Source: Flavimobilis soli (GTDB lineage: Bacteria > Actinomycetota > Actinomycetes > Actinomycetales > Cellulomonadaceae). From it: 64,000 nt of DNA. Location of the stretch: assembly GCF_002564025.1 (NCBI RefSeq), contig NZ_PDJH01000001.1, positions 2,418,001 to 2,482,000 of the forward strand, given 5' to 3'. Under the pieces are notes generated by a model, which had not been told where the DNA came from, did not search any database, and saw nothing but the letters and a program-made list of their open reading frames with translations. Position 1 is the stretch's first letter. Every line of letters starts with the position of its first letter. Of this stretch, positions 17,800-26,174 are shown piece by piece. The translations under genes and the position numbers were made by a program.

Positions 17800-17851
17800 C
17801 CGCCGCCGGCGCCTCGGCTCGACCGAGTGCCGCCGCGGGCGGCTCGGGCCG

Positions 17852-18499
17852 TCAGACCTGCGACGTCGCGGGGATCGACATCCAGCCCGACGGAGTCACG
17901 ACCGCGTCGACCGGCACGTCGTGAGGCTCGTGGGGGATGGGGCGCTGCGCGGCGTCGTAGATCTCTTCCGGGAAGACCATCGCGACGACGGGCGCCTCCG
18001 GGCGCTTGTGGCTCAGCGCGCGGTCATACCAGCCGCCGCCCTGACCGAGGCGCATACCCGTCGTGTCGACGGCGAGCGCGGGCGCGATCACGACGTCGGC
18101 CTCCTCGAGCGCCTCCGGGCCGTGCGCCTCCGTACCGGGCTCCGGCGGACGGCCGGGGGCGCGCTCCTGCAGGTCGTCGGTACCCGCGTAGGGCGCCCAG
18201 CCCCGCTCGAGGCCCGCACCGAGGACGGGCAGCAGGATGCGCACGCCGCGCTCTGCGAGCCGCTCGATGAGCGGCAGCGTCCCGGGCTCGTGCGGGCGCG
18301 ACACGTACGCCGCGACGCACCTCGCGCTCGCGAGCTGCTCGCTCGAGACGAGGACGTCGGCGAACGCCTCAGCCGCCTCCTGACGGAGCCTCGCCGACCG
18401 CTGCTGGCGGTTCGCACGGACAGCAGCCCTGAGCACGTTCTTCGCATCCTCGATCTCGAGAGCCGCGTGGATCGGGTAGGGCTGTGTCGCTCCGTTCAT
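17852..18499 (-). CDS. 5-formyltetrahydrofolate cyclo-ligase
   Basis: Protein of 215 aa. The ATP and substrate motifs include the N-terminal basic helix AKNVLRAAVRANRQQRSARL and the C-terminal signature GMRLGQGGGWYDRAL. It converts 5-formyl-THF to 5,10-methenyl-THF with ATP. It is divergent from galU, as in mycobacteria (recalled). The ATG at 18499 lacks a clear ribosome site. Confidence 0.94.
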   Translation of the reverse strand: MNGATQPYPIHAALEIEDAKNVLRAAVRANRQQRSARLRQEAAEAFADVLVSSEQLASARCVAAYVSRPHEPGTLPLIERLAERGVRILLPVLGAGLERGWAPYAGTDDLQERAPGRPPEPGTEAHGPEALEEADVVIAPALAVDTTGMRLGQGGGWYDRALSHKRPEAPVVAMVFPEEIYDAAQRPIPHEPHDVPVDAVVTPSGWMSIPATSQV

Positions 18500-18572
18500 G
18501 GGCCCAGTGTCTCAAAGTTCTGTGCGCCGCCCGTCATCTGCGCAGACGCGGGACCGCGGCTACGCTCTCGTC

Positions 18573-19493
18573 ATGGCGATCACCAAGGCAGTCATCCCCG
18601 CAGCAGGACTCGGCACCCGCTTCCTCCCGGCGACCAAGAGCACGCCGAAGGAGATGCTCCCCATCGTGGACAAGCCGGCGATCCAGTACGTCGTCGAGGA
18701 GGCCGTCGCGGCTGGCCTCGAGGACGTCCTGTTCATCACCGGTCGCTCCAAGCGCAGCCTCGAGGACCACTTCGACGGCGTCCCCGAGCTCGAGGCGAAC
18801 CTCGAGGCCAAGGGCGACGAAGACCGTCTCGAGGCAGTCAAGGAGTCGACGAATCTCGCCGACATCCACTTCGTCCGTCAGGGCGAGCCGCTCGGCCTCG
18901 GCCACGCGGTCCTGCGCGCCAAGCACCACGTCGGCAACGAGCCGTTCGCGGTGCTCCTCGGTGACGACCTCATCGACGCGCGCGACCCGATCCTTCCCGT
19001 GATGACCGCGGTCGCCGAGCGCACGGGGGGTTCCGTCGTCGCGCTCCTCGAGGTCGACCCGGCGCAGATCTCGCTCTACGGCTGCGCAGCCGTCTCTCCG
19101 GTCGCCGAGGTCGGCGACGGGCTCGAGGTCGAGGCCTCCGACGTCGTCCGGATCGACGCTCTCGTCGAGAAGCCCGCGGCCGAGGACGCGCCGAGCAACC
19201 TCGCGATCATCGGCCGCTACGTCCTGAGCCCTGCCGTCTTCGAGGTGCTCGAGCGCACGAAGCCCGGCCGCGGCGGCGAGATCCAGCTGACCGACGCTCT
19301 CGCGGAGCTCGCGAGCACGCCCGCCGAGCAGGGCGGCGGCGTGTACGGCGTCGTCTTCCGGGGCCGGCGCTACGATACGGGCGACCGCCTCGACTACCTC
19401 AAGGCCGTGGTTCAGCTCGCGTGCGACCGTGAGGACCTGGGCGGTGACTTCCGTGACTGGCTCGAGGGCTATGTGAGGACGCTGCAGCCGTGA
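18573..19493 (+). CDS. galU: UTP-glucose-1-phosphate uridylyltransferase
   Basis: Protein of 306 aa beginning MAITKAVIPAAGLGTRFLPA, the nucleotidyltransferase loop, with KEMLPIVDKPAIQYVVEEA and the GDDLIDA metal motif. It makes UDP-glucose for cell-wall glycans and exopolysaccharide, so it would feed the glycosyltransferases at 51-63 kb. The ATG at 18573 follows TACGCT (18561-18566) by 6 nt, suggesting a leaderless mRNA. It begins the galU-glp-rimJ run. Confidence 0.97.
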   Translation: MAITKAVIPAAGLGTRFLPATKSTPKEMLPIVDKPAIQYVVEEAVAAGLEDVLFITGRSKRSLEDHFDGVPELEANLEAKGDEDRLEAVKESTNLADIHFVRQGEPLGLGHAVLRAKHHVGNEPFAVLLGDDLIDARDPILPVMTAVAERTGGSVVALLEVDPAQISLYGCAAVSPVAEVGDGLEVEASDVVRIDALVEKPAAEDAPSNLAIIGRYVLSPAVFEVLERTKPGRGGEIQLTDALAELASTPAEQGGGVYGVVFRGRRYDTGDRLDYLKAVVQLACDREDLGGDFRDWLEGYVRTLQP

Positions 19494-19500
19494 TGCGATC

Positions 19501-20727
19501 GTGAGACCGGTCCAGACCCACCTCTCCGAGGCGCTCGCTGCGCTGCGCCCGGTCCCGCCGCTCGACGTCGTGCTCGCTGATGCAGCGGGCTGCATCCTCG
19601 CCGAGGACGTCCTCGCCCCTGCGGACGTACCAGCGCGCGATGTCGCGCTCCACGACGGCTACGCGGTGCGGCACGACGACGTCTACGGGGCCGCGGACGG
19701 CGGAGCGGTCACGCTCCCCGTCGTCCAGGACGTGTGGTCCGGTGCGGTCGAACCCGTGCGCCTCGTGCCCGGGCAGGCGATCCGTGTGAGCACGGGTGTG
19801 CCCGTGCCGCTCGGCGCGGACACGGTCCTCCCGCTCGAGGTGACGGACCGCGGCACGGCCACCGTGCGCGTGCTGCGCCCGACGCCTGCGGGCGCGGGCG
19901 TGCGCCACGCGGCGGCCGACGTCGTGGCGGGCCAGGTCGCGATCGGGGCGGGCGTGCGGCTCGGCGCCCGCCAGATCTCGCTCGCGGCGGCCCTCGGCCG
20001 CCAGCGGCTGCGCGTGCACCCGCGGCCGCGAGTCGTCATCCTCCCCGTCGGCTCCGAGCTGATCGAGCCGGGCCGCCGGGGTGACGGCGTCTACAACGCC
20101 AACGGCCAGGCGCTCGCGATCGCCGTCCAGGACGCGGGTGCCGTCGCGATCCCCGTCGCCGCGGTCTCGGACGACCGCGCGACGCTGCGCGAGATGATCG
20201 AGGACCAGCTCGTGCGCGCGGACCTGCTCATCACGACGGGCGGTCTGTCCGAGGGCACGCACGACACGCTCAAGGACGTGCTCGGTCCCCTCGGTACGGT
20301 GCGGTTCGACCACGTCGCCGTCAGCCCCGGCCGGCACCAGGGCTTCGGGATGCTCGGCGAGGGGGACGACCAGGTCCCGATCTTCGCGCTGCCCGGCCAG
20401 CCGGTCGCGGCGCAGATCTCCTACGAGGTGTTCGTGCGGCCCGCCCTGCGCGCGATGGCCGGGAAGGCCGACCTGTTCCGCCCGTCGGTCGCTGCGTACG
20501 CCGACGTCGCGTGGAGCAGCCCGGCGGACGTGCGCCAGTTCGTGCCCGCGCACCTCGTCGGCAGCCCCGACGAGGGCTACCGCGTCACCCCGGTCGGTGA
20601 CCCGGCGACGATCGACCAGCTCTCTCTGTCGGCCCTGTCCGACGCGAACGCGCTCGCGGTGGTCCCGGAGCAGCAGACGTTCGTCCAGCTCGGCGAGCGC
20701 GTGAACTGCCTGGTCCTCGAGGGATGA
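19501..20727 (+). CDS. MoeA/gephyrin-like protein, probable divisome factor Glp
   Basis: Protein of 408 aa with the full MoeA fold. It keeps the DGYAVR aspartate and STGVPVPLGADTVL, but differs from canonical MoeA at several signatures: VYNANGQAL where D/S-N is usual, GGLSEGTHDTLKDVL for GGVSxGxxD, SPGRHQGFG for QPGKP, and LPGQPVAAQ for LPGNPVSA. In Corynebacterium a gephyrin-like MoeA paralogue, Glp, binds FtsZ and the membrane receptor GlpR. A GlpR/SepX gene lies two genes downstream here, and no other molybdenum-cofactor gene is in view. I therefore favour Glp over molybdenum insertion, as inference. GTG 19501 follows galU by 7 bases. Confidence 0.8.
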   Translation: MRPVQTHLSEALAALRPVPPLDVVLADAAGCILAEDVLAPADVPARDVALHDGYAVRHDDVYGAADGGAVTLPVVQDVWSGAVEPVRLVPGQAIRVSTGVPVPLGADTVLPLEVTDRGTATVRVLRPTPAGAGVRHAAADVVAGQVAIGAGVRLGARQISLAAALGRQRLRVHPRPRVVILPVGSELIEPGRRGDGVYNANGQALAIAVQDAGAVAIPVAAVSDDRATLREMIEDQLVRADLLITTGGLSEGTHDTLKDVLGPLGTVRFDHVAVSPGRHQGFGMLGEGDDQVPIFALPGQPVAAQISYEVFVRPALRAMAGKADLFRPSVAAYADVAWSSPADVRQFVPAHLVGSPDEGYRVTPVGDPATIDQLSLSALSDANALAVVPEQQTFVQLGERVNCLVLEG

Positions 20728-21338
20728 CCGTCGGCTGGCCCGTGGTCCTGCGGGACGACACCCCGGCGGGCAGCGTCGTCCTGCGCCCGCTGCGCCGTGC
20801 CGACGCGCAACGCTGGACCGAGCTGCGGGTGCGCAACGCCGCGTGGCTCACGCCGTGGGACGCGACCACACCGGAGGGGCACTCGTCGCCGCCTGGGACG
20901 TTCGCGTCGTACGTGTCCGCGCTGCGCCGCCTGGCCCGCTCGGGCACGACCCTGCCGTTCGGCCTGGAGCTCGACGGCGAGCTCGTCGGGCAGCTCACGG
21001 TCTCGTCGATCACCTACGGGTCGCTGTGCTCGGCGAGCATCGGCTACTGGATCGCGCAGGAGGCTGCGGGCCGCGGTGCCGTGCCGACCGCCGTCGCCCT
21101 CGCCGTCGACCACTGCTTCTCCGCGCTGCAGCTGCACAGGATCGAGATCAACATCCGTCCCGAGAACGCGCCGAGCCTGCGCGTCGTCGAGAAGCTCGGC
21201 TTCCGGGACGAGGGCGTGCGCGAGCGGTACCTCCACATCCAGGGGCGGTGGTGCGACCACCGCACGTTCGCGCTCACCTCCGAGGAAGTTCCGGGTGGCC
21301 TCCTCGCCCGGTGGCAGGCCGCCCGCGAGGGGCGTTAA
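20724..21338 (+). CDS. rimJ: RimJ/RimL-type GNAT acetyltransferase
   Basis: Protein of 204 aa with the GNAT fold: SVVLRPLRRADAQRWTELR, a strand/helix region IGYWIAQEAAGRGAVPTAVA carrying the acetyl-CoA binding loop, and the late motif INIRPENAPSLRVVEKLGF. It probably acetylates a protein N-terminus such as a ribosomal protein. The ATG overlaps the glp stop (ATGA), so the genes are translationally coupled. The same position between moeA-like and sepX genes is seen in mycobacteria (recalled). Confidence 0.9.
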   Translation: MTVGWPVVLRDDTPAGSVVLRPLRRADAQRWTELRVRNAAWLTPWDATTPEGHSSPPGTFASYVSALRRLARSGTTLPFGLELDGELVGQLTVSSITYGSLCSASIGYWIAQEAAGRGAVPTAVALAVDHCFSALQLHRIEINIRPENAPSLRVVEKLGFRDEGVRERYLHIQGRWCDHRTFALTSEEVPGGLLARWQAAREGR

Positions 21339-21407
21339 TCACAACCGTGTAAGACACGCCGTGCCGCGTGCACGGCCACCCGAGCGCGCTCGCATACCGT
21401 CAGAACG

Positions 21408-22586
21408 GTGGAACCAATTCCAGGCGGGGCCGGGATCCTGGCCCTGGTCGGGTTGTGGGTCGCCTACCTGCTCCCGCAGCGGACGCGTCATCGCGACCAG
21501 CTGCTCGAGGCCAGGTCCGACGACCGCTTCTCGGGCTCGATGCGGATCCTCGCGGTCGCACGACCGGCTCGCGCCCTCGGGGACGAGAACCGGGAGTGCC
21601 GGCCGGGACAGACGAAGCACGACCAGCTGCTCACGGGTTCGATGCCCACGGTCAGCGCAGGACAGATCACCGGACGCGCGAAGGGAGCGCAGGACATGGA
21701 CCGACCCACCACGGGTGCGCAGCGCACGGTGTCGCCTGCCGGGCGTACCCGACCTGTGTCCGCGCGACCCATGACGCCTCGCAGCAGCGACGCCGCCCGC
21801 GAGGCCGCAGCGCAGCGCGCCCGCCGTGCCGCGATCGCCGAGCAGCGAGCTGCCGCAGCGAAGCGCCGGCTCGCCCTGACCCTCACGCTCCTGTCCGCGT
21901 CGGCGATCGCCTGGACGGCGGTCTCCGCGTTCACGATCCCCGTCGTGATCCCGTCCGTGCTGACCGCGATGCTCGCGGGCGTGCTCGTGCTCGGTCGCCG
22001 CGCGGTCGTCGCCGGTCGCCGCGCGGACGCTGCCGCGGCCGCGCAGGCCCGCTCCGGTGCCGCACCCGCGAAGACGCGTCCGTCGGTCACCGGACGAGCG
22101 GTCCACGCGAGCGACGTGAGCACCCAGATGATCTCCTCGGACGCGGTGCGCGCGGTCGTCGCGCAGAGCTTTGAGGAAGCGCAGAGCTCCGAGGAAGCGC
22201 AGAGCACCGAGAAGGCCGTGACCGTCGAGTCGACGGCGTCCGAGCCGGTGGCGTCCGGGGCAGAGGTTGCGGTCTCGGAGGCCGAGGAGTCGGCTCCCGC
22301 GGCGAAGGCCACCGAGGCCACGCCGGCCCCTGCGACCGTGGTCGAGGAGGGCGGCGAGCTCGCTGGCTTCTCGCTCCCGCGCCCCACCTACACGATGAAG
22401 GCCGCAGCCCCGCGCCGCGAGCCTGCCCCGCTCGACGACGCCGACGTGACGACGCCCAGCAACGCGTCCGAGCGTGCGAGCAGCGCGAGCGCCTCGAGCG
22501 CGGAGGAGTCGGAGGCCGTCTCGACCGAGGGTCTCGGTCTCGACCTCGACGCGATCCTCGCCCGGAGGCGCGCCTCCGGCGAGTGA
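21408..22586 (+). CDS. sepX: SepX/GlpR-type divisome-associated membrane protein
   Basis: Protein of 392 aa. A short periplasmic start is followed by TM1 (ILALVGLWVAYLLPQ) and the family segment RDQLLEARSDDRFSGSMRIL. A basic helix comes next, then two closely spaced membrane helices (LALTLTLLSASAIAWTAVSA and VIPSVLTAMLAGVLVLG), and an acidic, low-complexity C-terminal half. In Streptomyces SepX stabilises the divisome; in Corynebacterium GlpR is the membrane partner of Glp. Position two genes after glp supports this. GTG 21408 lies 7 nt after TACCGT (21395-21400), a likely leaderless start. A 12-base repeat encoding (E)EAQSSEEAQS occurs near 22170-22205. Confidence 0.82.
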   Translation: MEPIPGGAGILALVGLWVAYLLPQRTRHRDQLLEARSDDRFSGSMRILAVARPARALGDENRECRPGQTKHDQLLTGSMPTVSAGQITGRAKGAQDMDRPTTGAQRTVSPAGRTRPVSARPMTPRSSDAAREAAAQRARRAAIAEQRAAAAKRRLALTLTLLSASAIAWTAVSAFTIPVVIPSVLTAMLAGVLVLGRRAVVAGRRADAAAAAQARSGAAPAKTRPSVTGRAVHASDVSTQMISSDAVRAVVAQSFEEAQSSEEAQSTEKAVTVESTASEPVASGAEVAVSEAEESAPAAKATEATPAPATVVEEGGELAGFSLPRPTYTMKAAAPRREPAPLDDADVTTPSNASERASSASASSAEESEAVSTEGLGLDLDAILARRRASGE

Positions 22587-22684
22587 CTCGCGGCTGTCTC
22601 GGCCGCCCCGGCGGGGAGGCTCTGACAGCGCGACACGGATGTGCAAACCACGCGGTGCAGGTGCTAACCTAGGTATCGCTTCAC

Positions 22685-22757
22685 GGGGCTATGGCGCAGT
22701 TGGTAGCGCGCTTCGTTCGCATCGAAGAGGTCAGGAGTTCGAATCTCCTTAGCTCCA
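22685..22757 (+). tRNA. tRNA-Ala(CGC)
   Basis: The 73-nt cloverleaf has acceptor GGGGCTA / TAGCTCC with one G-U pair, anticodon stem CTTCG / CGAAG, loop TTCGCAT giving anticodon CGC (GCG codon), and T arm AGGAGTTCGAATCTCCT. A TAACCT -10-like box at 22665-22670 precedes it. CCA is not encoded. Confidence 0.96.
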
Positions 22758-22765
22758 CCGGAAGC

Positions 22766-22800
22766 CCAGAGGGACCGTCTCACCGAGACGGTCCCTCTGG
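22766..22800. terminator. Terminator between tRNA-Ala and ald
   Basis: A perfect 16-bp stem (22766-22781 / 22785-22800) with loop ACC is followed by CGTTT on the plus strand. It probably serves both the tRNA and the convergent ald. Confidence 0.85.
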
Positions 22801-22833
22801 CGTTTCACCAGCCTTTCGGCGCGCCGTGCCAGG

Positions 22834-23955
22834 TCAGAGGCGGTGCGCCCGCGCGACCGCCGCGTTGCGGACCTCGCCCGCGTGCGTCGTCAGACCCGCC
22901 TGCAGGCCCGCGAGCAGCGCTGCGCGGCGCGGGTGCACGTCCCACGTAGGGCCGGTGCTCTCGGCGATCGCGGCCCCGACGTTCGCGAGCTCGTGGAGGT
23001 AGGGCAGCGTCGCGTTCGTGAGCGCCCGCGTCGACGTCACCGGAACCGCGCCCGGCATGTTGGTGACCGCGTAGACGGTCGTCCCGTGGACACGGTAGGT
23101 CGGCGACTCGTGGGTCGTCGGACGCGAGACCTCCGAGCAGCCGCCCTGGTCGATCGCGACGTCGACGAGCACCGAGCCCGGGCGCATGCGCGCCACCAGG
23201 TCCTCCGAGACGAGGTGCGGCGCACGCGCGCCGGGCACGAGGACCGCCCCGATCACGAGGTCGGCGTCGAGGAGGAGCGGCTCGATCTCCCACGGGTTCG
23301 ACATCGCTGTGCGCACCTGGCCCGAGTGCTCGGCGTCGATCGCGCGAAGCACGGCGGGGGACACGTCGACGACGCACACGTCGGCGCGCATGCCCGCCGC
23401 GACCTGCGTCGCGTTGCGTCCGACGGTGCCGCCGCCGAGCACGACGACCTTGGCGGGCGGGGTGCCCGGCACGCCTCCCATGAGCGTGCCGCGTCCGCGC
23501 GGCCGCATGAGCTCGACGGCACCGACCTGGGCGGCGATGCGTCCCGCGACCTCGCTCATCGGGGCGAGCAGCGGCAGCGAGCCGTCCGGCGCCGAGACCG
23601 TCTCGTAGGCGACCGCGGTGACGCCGTTGTCGATCAGGGCGCGCGTCCCCGCGAGGTCCGCGGCGGAGTGCAGGTACGTGAACAGGAGCAGGCCGTCACG
23701 CATGAGCGGGTACTCCTGGGGCAGCGGTTCCTTGACCTTGCAGATCATGTCGGCCTGCTCCCAGACCGCGGCGGCGTCGTCGACGACGGTCGCGCCTGCG
23801 GCGCGGTACTCGTCGTCGGAGAGCGCTGAGCCGGCACCGGCGCCGGACTGGACCACCACCTGGTGGCCGGCGCCCGTGAGCGAGTGGACGCCAGCCGGCG
23901 TCACGGCGACGCGGTACTCGTGGACCTTGATCTCGGTCGGGACTCCGATGCGCAC
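22834..23955 (-). CDS. ald: Alanine dehydrogenase
   Basis: Protein of 373 aa (family ~371). It interconverts L-alanine and pyruvate/ammonia with NAD. It begins MRIGVPTEIKVHEYRVAVTP, with the pyruvate-binding N-domain. The Rossmann motif is VVLGGGTVGRNAT near residue 175, and VLVDVAIDQGGCSEVSRPTT and the C-terminal lid follow. The GTG at 23955 is preferred over an upstream in-frame start at 23988 because GGAGG sits 6 bases upstream. A TACCGT -10-like box lies further upstream near 24005. Confidence 0.97.
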   Translation of the reverse strand: MRIGVPTEIKVHEYRVAVTPAGVHSLTGAGHQVVVQSGAGAGSALSDDEYRAAGATVVDDAAAVWEQADMICKVKEPLPQEYPLMRDGLLLFTYLHSAADLAGTRALIDNGVTAVAYETVSAPDGSLPLLAPMSEVAGRIAAQVGAVELMRPRGRGTLMGGVPGTPPAKVVVLGGGTVGRNATQVAAGMRADVCVVDVSPAVLRAIDAEHSGQVRTAMSNPWEIEPLLLDADLVIGAVLVPGARAPHLVSEDLVARMRPGSVLVDVAIDQGGCSEVSRPTTHESPTYRVHGTTVYAVTNMPGAVPVTSTRALTNATLPYLHELANVGAAIAESTGPTWDVHPRRAALLAGLQAGLTTHAGEVRNAAVARAHRL

Positions 23956-24135
23956 GTCTGGCCTCCGCTGCAGGAACCGCTCTTGCACTCACGGTAGACC
24001 TGCGCGCACGCGCGCGGGCGGTCAGGCGGGTCGGTCCGGCTGGGGGAGATGCGGCGGCGGACGGGCCCCGCGAGCGCGAGCGGCCTCGAGGGCGTGGCCC
24101 CGCGGGAGACGAGCAGAAGTCGCGCGGGGACGACG

Positions 24136-24166
24136 GAGGGCGGGGCGCGTGTCGCGCCCCGCCCTC
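24136..24166. terminator. Terminator after the ABC exporter operon
   Basis: A perfect 14-bp GC-rich stem (24136-24149 / 24153-24166) with loop TGT lies 20 bases after the stop of the minus-strand ABC gene. Confidence 0.75.
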
Positions 24167-24185
24167 GTGAGGTGGCTCGGGAGGC

Positions 24186-26174
24186 TCAGGCCTCCTGGCG
24201 AGCGTTGGGGTCGCCGATCGCGGACCCCTTGAACTGGCTCTCGTAGAGCGCGTGGTAGACGCCGCGGCGCTCGAGGAGCTCGGCGTGCGTGCCCTGCTCG
24301 ACGATCGCCCCGTGCTCCATGACGAGGATCGTGTGCGCGTCACGGATGGTCGAGAGGCGGTGCGCGATGACGAACGACGTGCGGTCGGACCGCAGCGCCG
24401 CCATCGCGTGCTGCACGAGCAGCTCGGTGCGCGTGTCGACCGACGACGTCGCCTCGTCGAGGATGAGCAGCGACGGCTGAGCGATGAACGCGCGCGCGAT
24501 CGTGATGAGCTGGCGCTCGCCCGCCGACACGCTCCCGCCTTCCGCGTCGATCACAGTGTCGTAGCCGTCGGGGAGCTGCCGCACGAAGCGGTCGACCATC
24601 GTCGCCTTCGCCGCCTCGACGACCTCCTCGTCGGTCGCGTCCAGGCGGCCGTAGCGGATGTTCTCCCGGATGGTGCCCTCGAACAGCCACGCGTCCTGGA
24701 GCACCATGCCCGTGCGGCCGCGCAGCTCGTCGCGCGAGAGGTCGCGGATGTCGACGCCGTCGACCAGGATCCGACCGCCGCCGAGCTCGTAGAAGCGCAT
24801 GACGAGGTTGACGAGCGTCGTCTTGCCCGCGCCCGTGTGCCCGACGATCGCGACCGTCTGCCCCGGCTCGACCGTGAAGGACAGGCCTTCGATGAGCGGC
24901 TCCTCCGGGTCGTAGCTGAAGGACACGTCCTCGAAGACGACGCGGCCGTTCGCGGTCTCGGGGAGCGTGGCACGCACGTCCTCCGGCTCCTGCTCGTCGG
25001 CGTCGAGCAGCTCGAACGTGCGCTCCGCGGAGGCGACGCCGGACTGCAGCATGTTGGCGATCGACGCCATCTCGCTCACGGGCTGCGTGAACTCGCGCGA
25101 GTACTGGATGAACGCCGTCGCGTCGCCGAGCGTGATGCTGCCGGAGGCGACCCGCAGCCCGCCCGCCACCGCGACGAGCACGTACGACAGGTAGGAGATG
25201 AAGGTCATCGCGGGCATGATCATCCCGGAGACGAACTGCGCCCCGAACGACGCGGAGAACAGCTTGTCGTTGCGGTTGTCGAACTCCTCGAGCATCTCCT
25301 CGCCGCGGCCGTACGCCCGGATGAGCTCGAGGCCCGAGTAGGACTCCTCGACGTGCCCGTTGAGCGCGCCGGTGTTCTTCCACTGCGCGGCGAAGAGCTT
25401 CTGGGACCGCACGCCGATCACACCCGCGACGATGCCCGAGAGCGGCAGCGCCACGAGCGCGATGAGCGCGAGCTGCCAGGAGACGACGAACATCATCACC
25501 GTGATGCCGAGGACGGTCATGAGCGACGAGACGAGCTGGGAGAACGCCTGCTGCAGGGCCGCCTGGATGTTGTCGACGTCGTTCGTCACGCGGGACATGA
25601 GGTCCCCGCGCTGGCGCGTGTCGAAGTAGCTCAGCGGGAGCCGGTTGAGCTTGCGCTCGATGTCCTCGCGGAGCCGGAACACGACGCGCATGACGAGGCG
25701 GTTGAGCAGGAACCCGTTCGCCCACATGAGCACGGACGCGACGACGTACATCCCGAGCACGAGGACGATCAGCTCGGCGAGCCGGCTGAAGTCGATGCCC
25801 TGTCCGGGGATCACGTCGGTCGCGGCGAGCATGTCGGCCTGGCGGGCCTCCCCGGCGGCGCGGAGCTCCTCGACGAGGACGTCCTTCGGCACGCCCGCGG
25901 GCAAGGACTTCCCGAGGAAGCCGTTGAAGATGACGTCCATCGCGCGACCGAGGATGCGCGGCGCGATCACGGTGAGCACGACGGACGCGACGACGAGCAC
26001 CATGACGACGCTCATGAGGAACTTCTCGGGGGCGAGGAGCCCGACGAGCCGCTTGGCGGACGGCCAGAAGTGCTTGGCCTTCTTGGCGGGCGGCCCGTCG
26101 CCGAACATGCCGCCGTCGGCCTCGCCGGGCTGGAACTCGATCTCGTCCTGGACTGCGACGTCCTCGTCAGCCAT
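24186..26174 (-). CDS. ABC exporter subunit with canonical Walker B (heterodimer partner 2)
   Basis: Protein of 662 aa: an acidic N-terminus, six membrane helices (about 40-360) and an ATPase domain. Walker A is VGHTGAGKTTL, Walker B LLILDEATSSVD with the catalytic Glu, and the H-loop is IAHRLST. The signature reads VSAGERQL instead of LSGGQ. An unusual ~45-residue insert precedes TM2 (LPAGVPKDVLVEELRAAGEA). Its ATG shares a base with the stop of the partner gene (TGATG). In the heterodimer its defective signature should pair with the partner's weak Walker B, leaving one active ATP site. The substrate is unknown; the layout is of the multidrug or lipid exporter type. Confidence 0.88.
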   Translation of the reverse strand: MADEDVAVQDEIEFQPGEADGGMFGDGPPAKKAKHFWPSAKRLVGLLAPEKFLMSVVMVLVVASVVLTVIAPRILGRAMDVIFNGFLGKSLPAGVPKDVLVEELRAAGEARQADMLAATDVIPGQGIDFSRLAELIVLVLGMYVVASVLMWANGFLLNRLVMRVVFRLREDIERKLNRLPLSYFDTRQRGDLMSRVTNDVDNIQAALQQAFSQLVSSLMTVLGITVMMFVVSWQLALIALVALPLSGIVAGVIGVRSQKLFAAQWKNTGALNGHVEESYSGLELIRAYGRGEEMLEEFDNRNDKLFSASFGAQFVSGMIMPAMTFISYLSYVLVAVAGGLRVASGSITLGDATAFIQYSREFTQPVSEMASIANMLQSGVASAERTFELLDADEQEPEDVRATLPETANGRVVFEDVSFSYDPEEPLIEGLSFTVEPGQTVAIVGHTGAGKTTLVNLVMRFYELGGGRILVDGVDIRDLSRDELRGRTGMVLQDAWLFEGTIRENIRYGRLDATDEEVVEAAKATMVDRFVRQLPDGYDTVIDAEGGSVSAGERQLITIARAFIAQPSLLILDEATSSVDTRTELLVQHAMAALRSDRTSFVIAHRLSTIRDAHTILVMEHGAIVEQGTHAELLERRGVYHALYESQFKGSAIGDPNARQEA

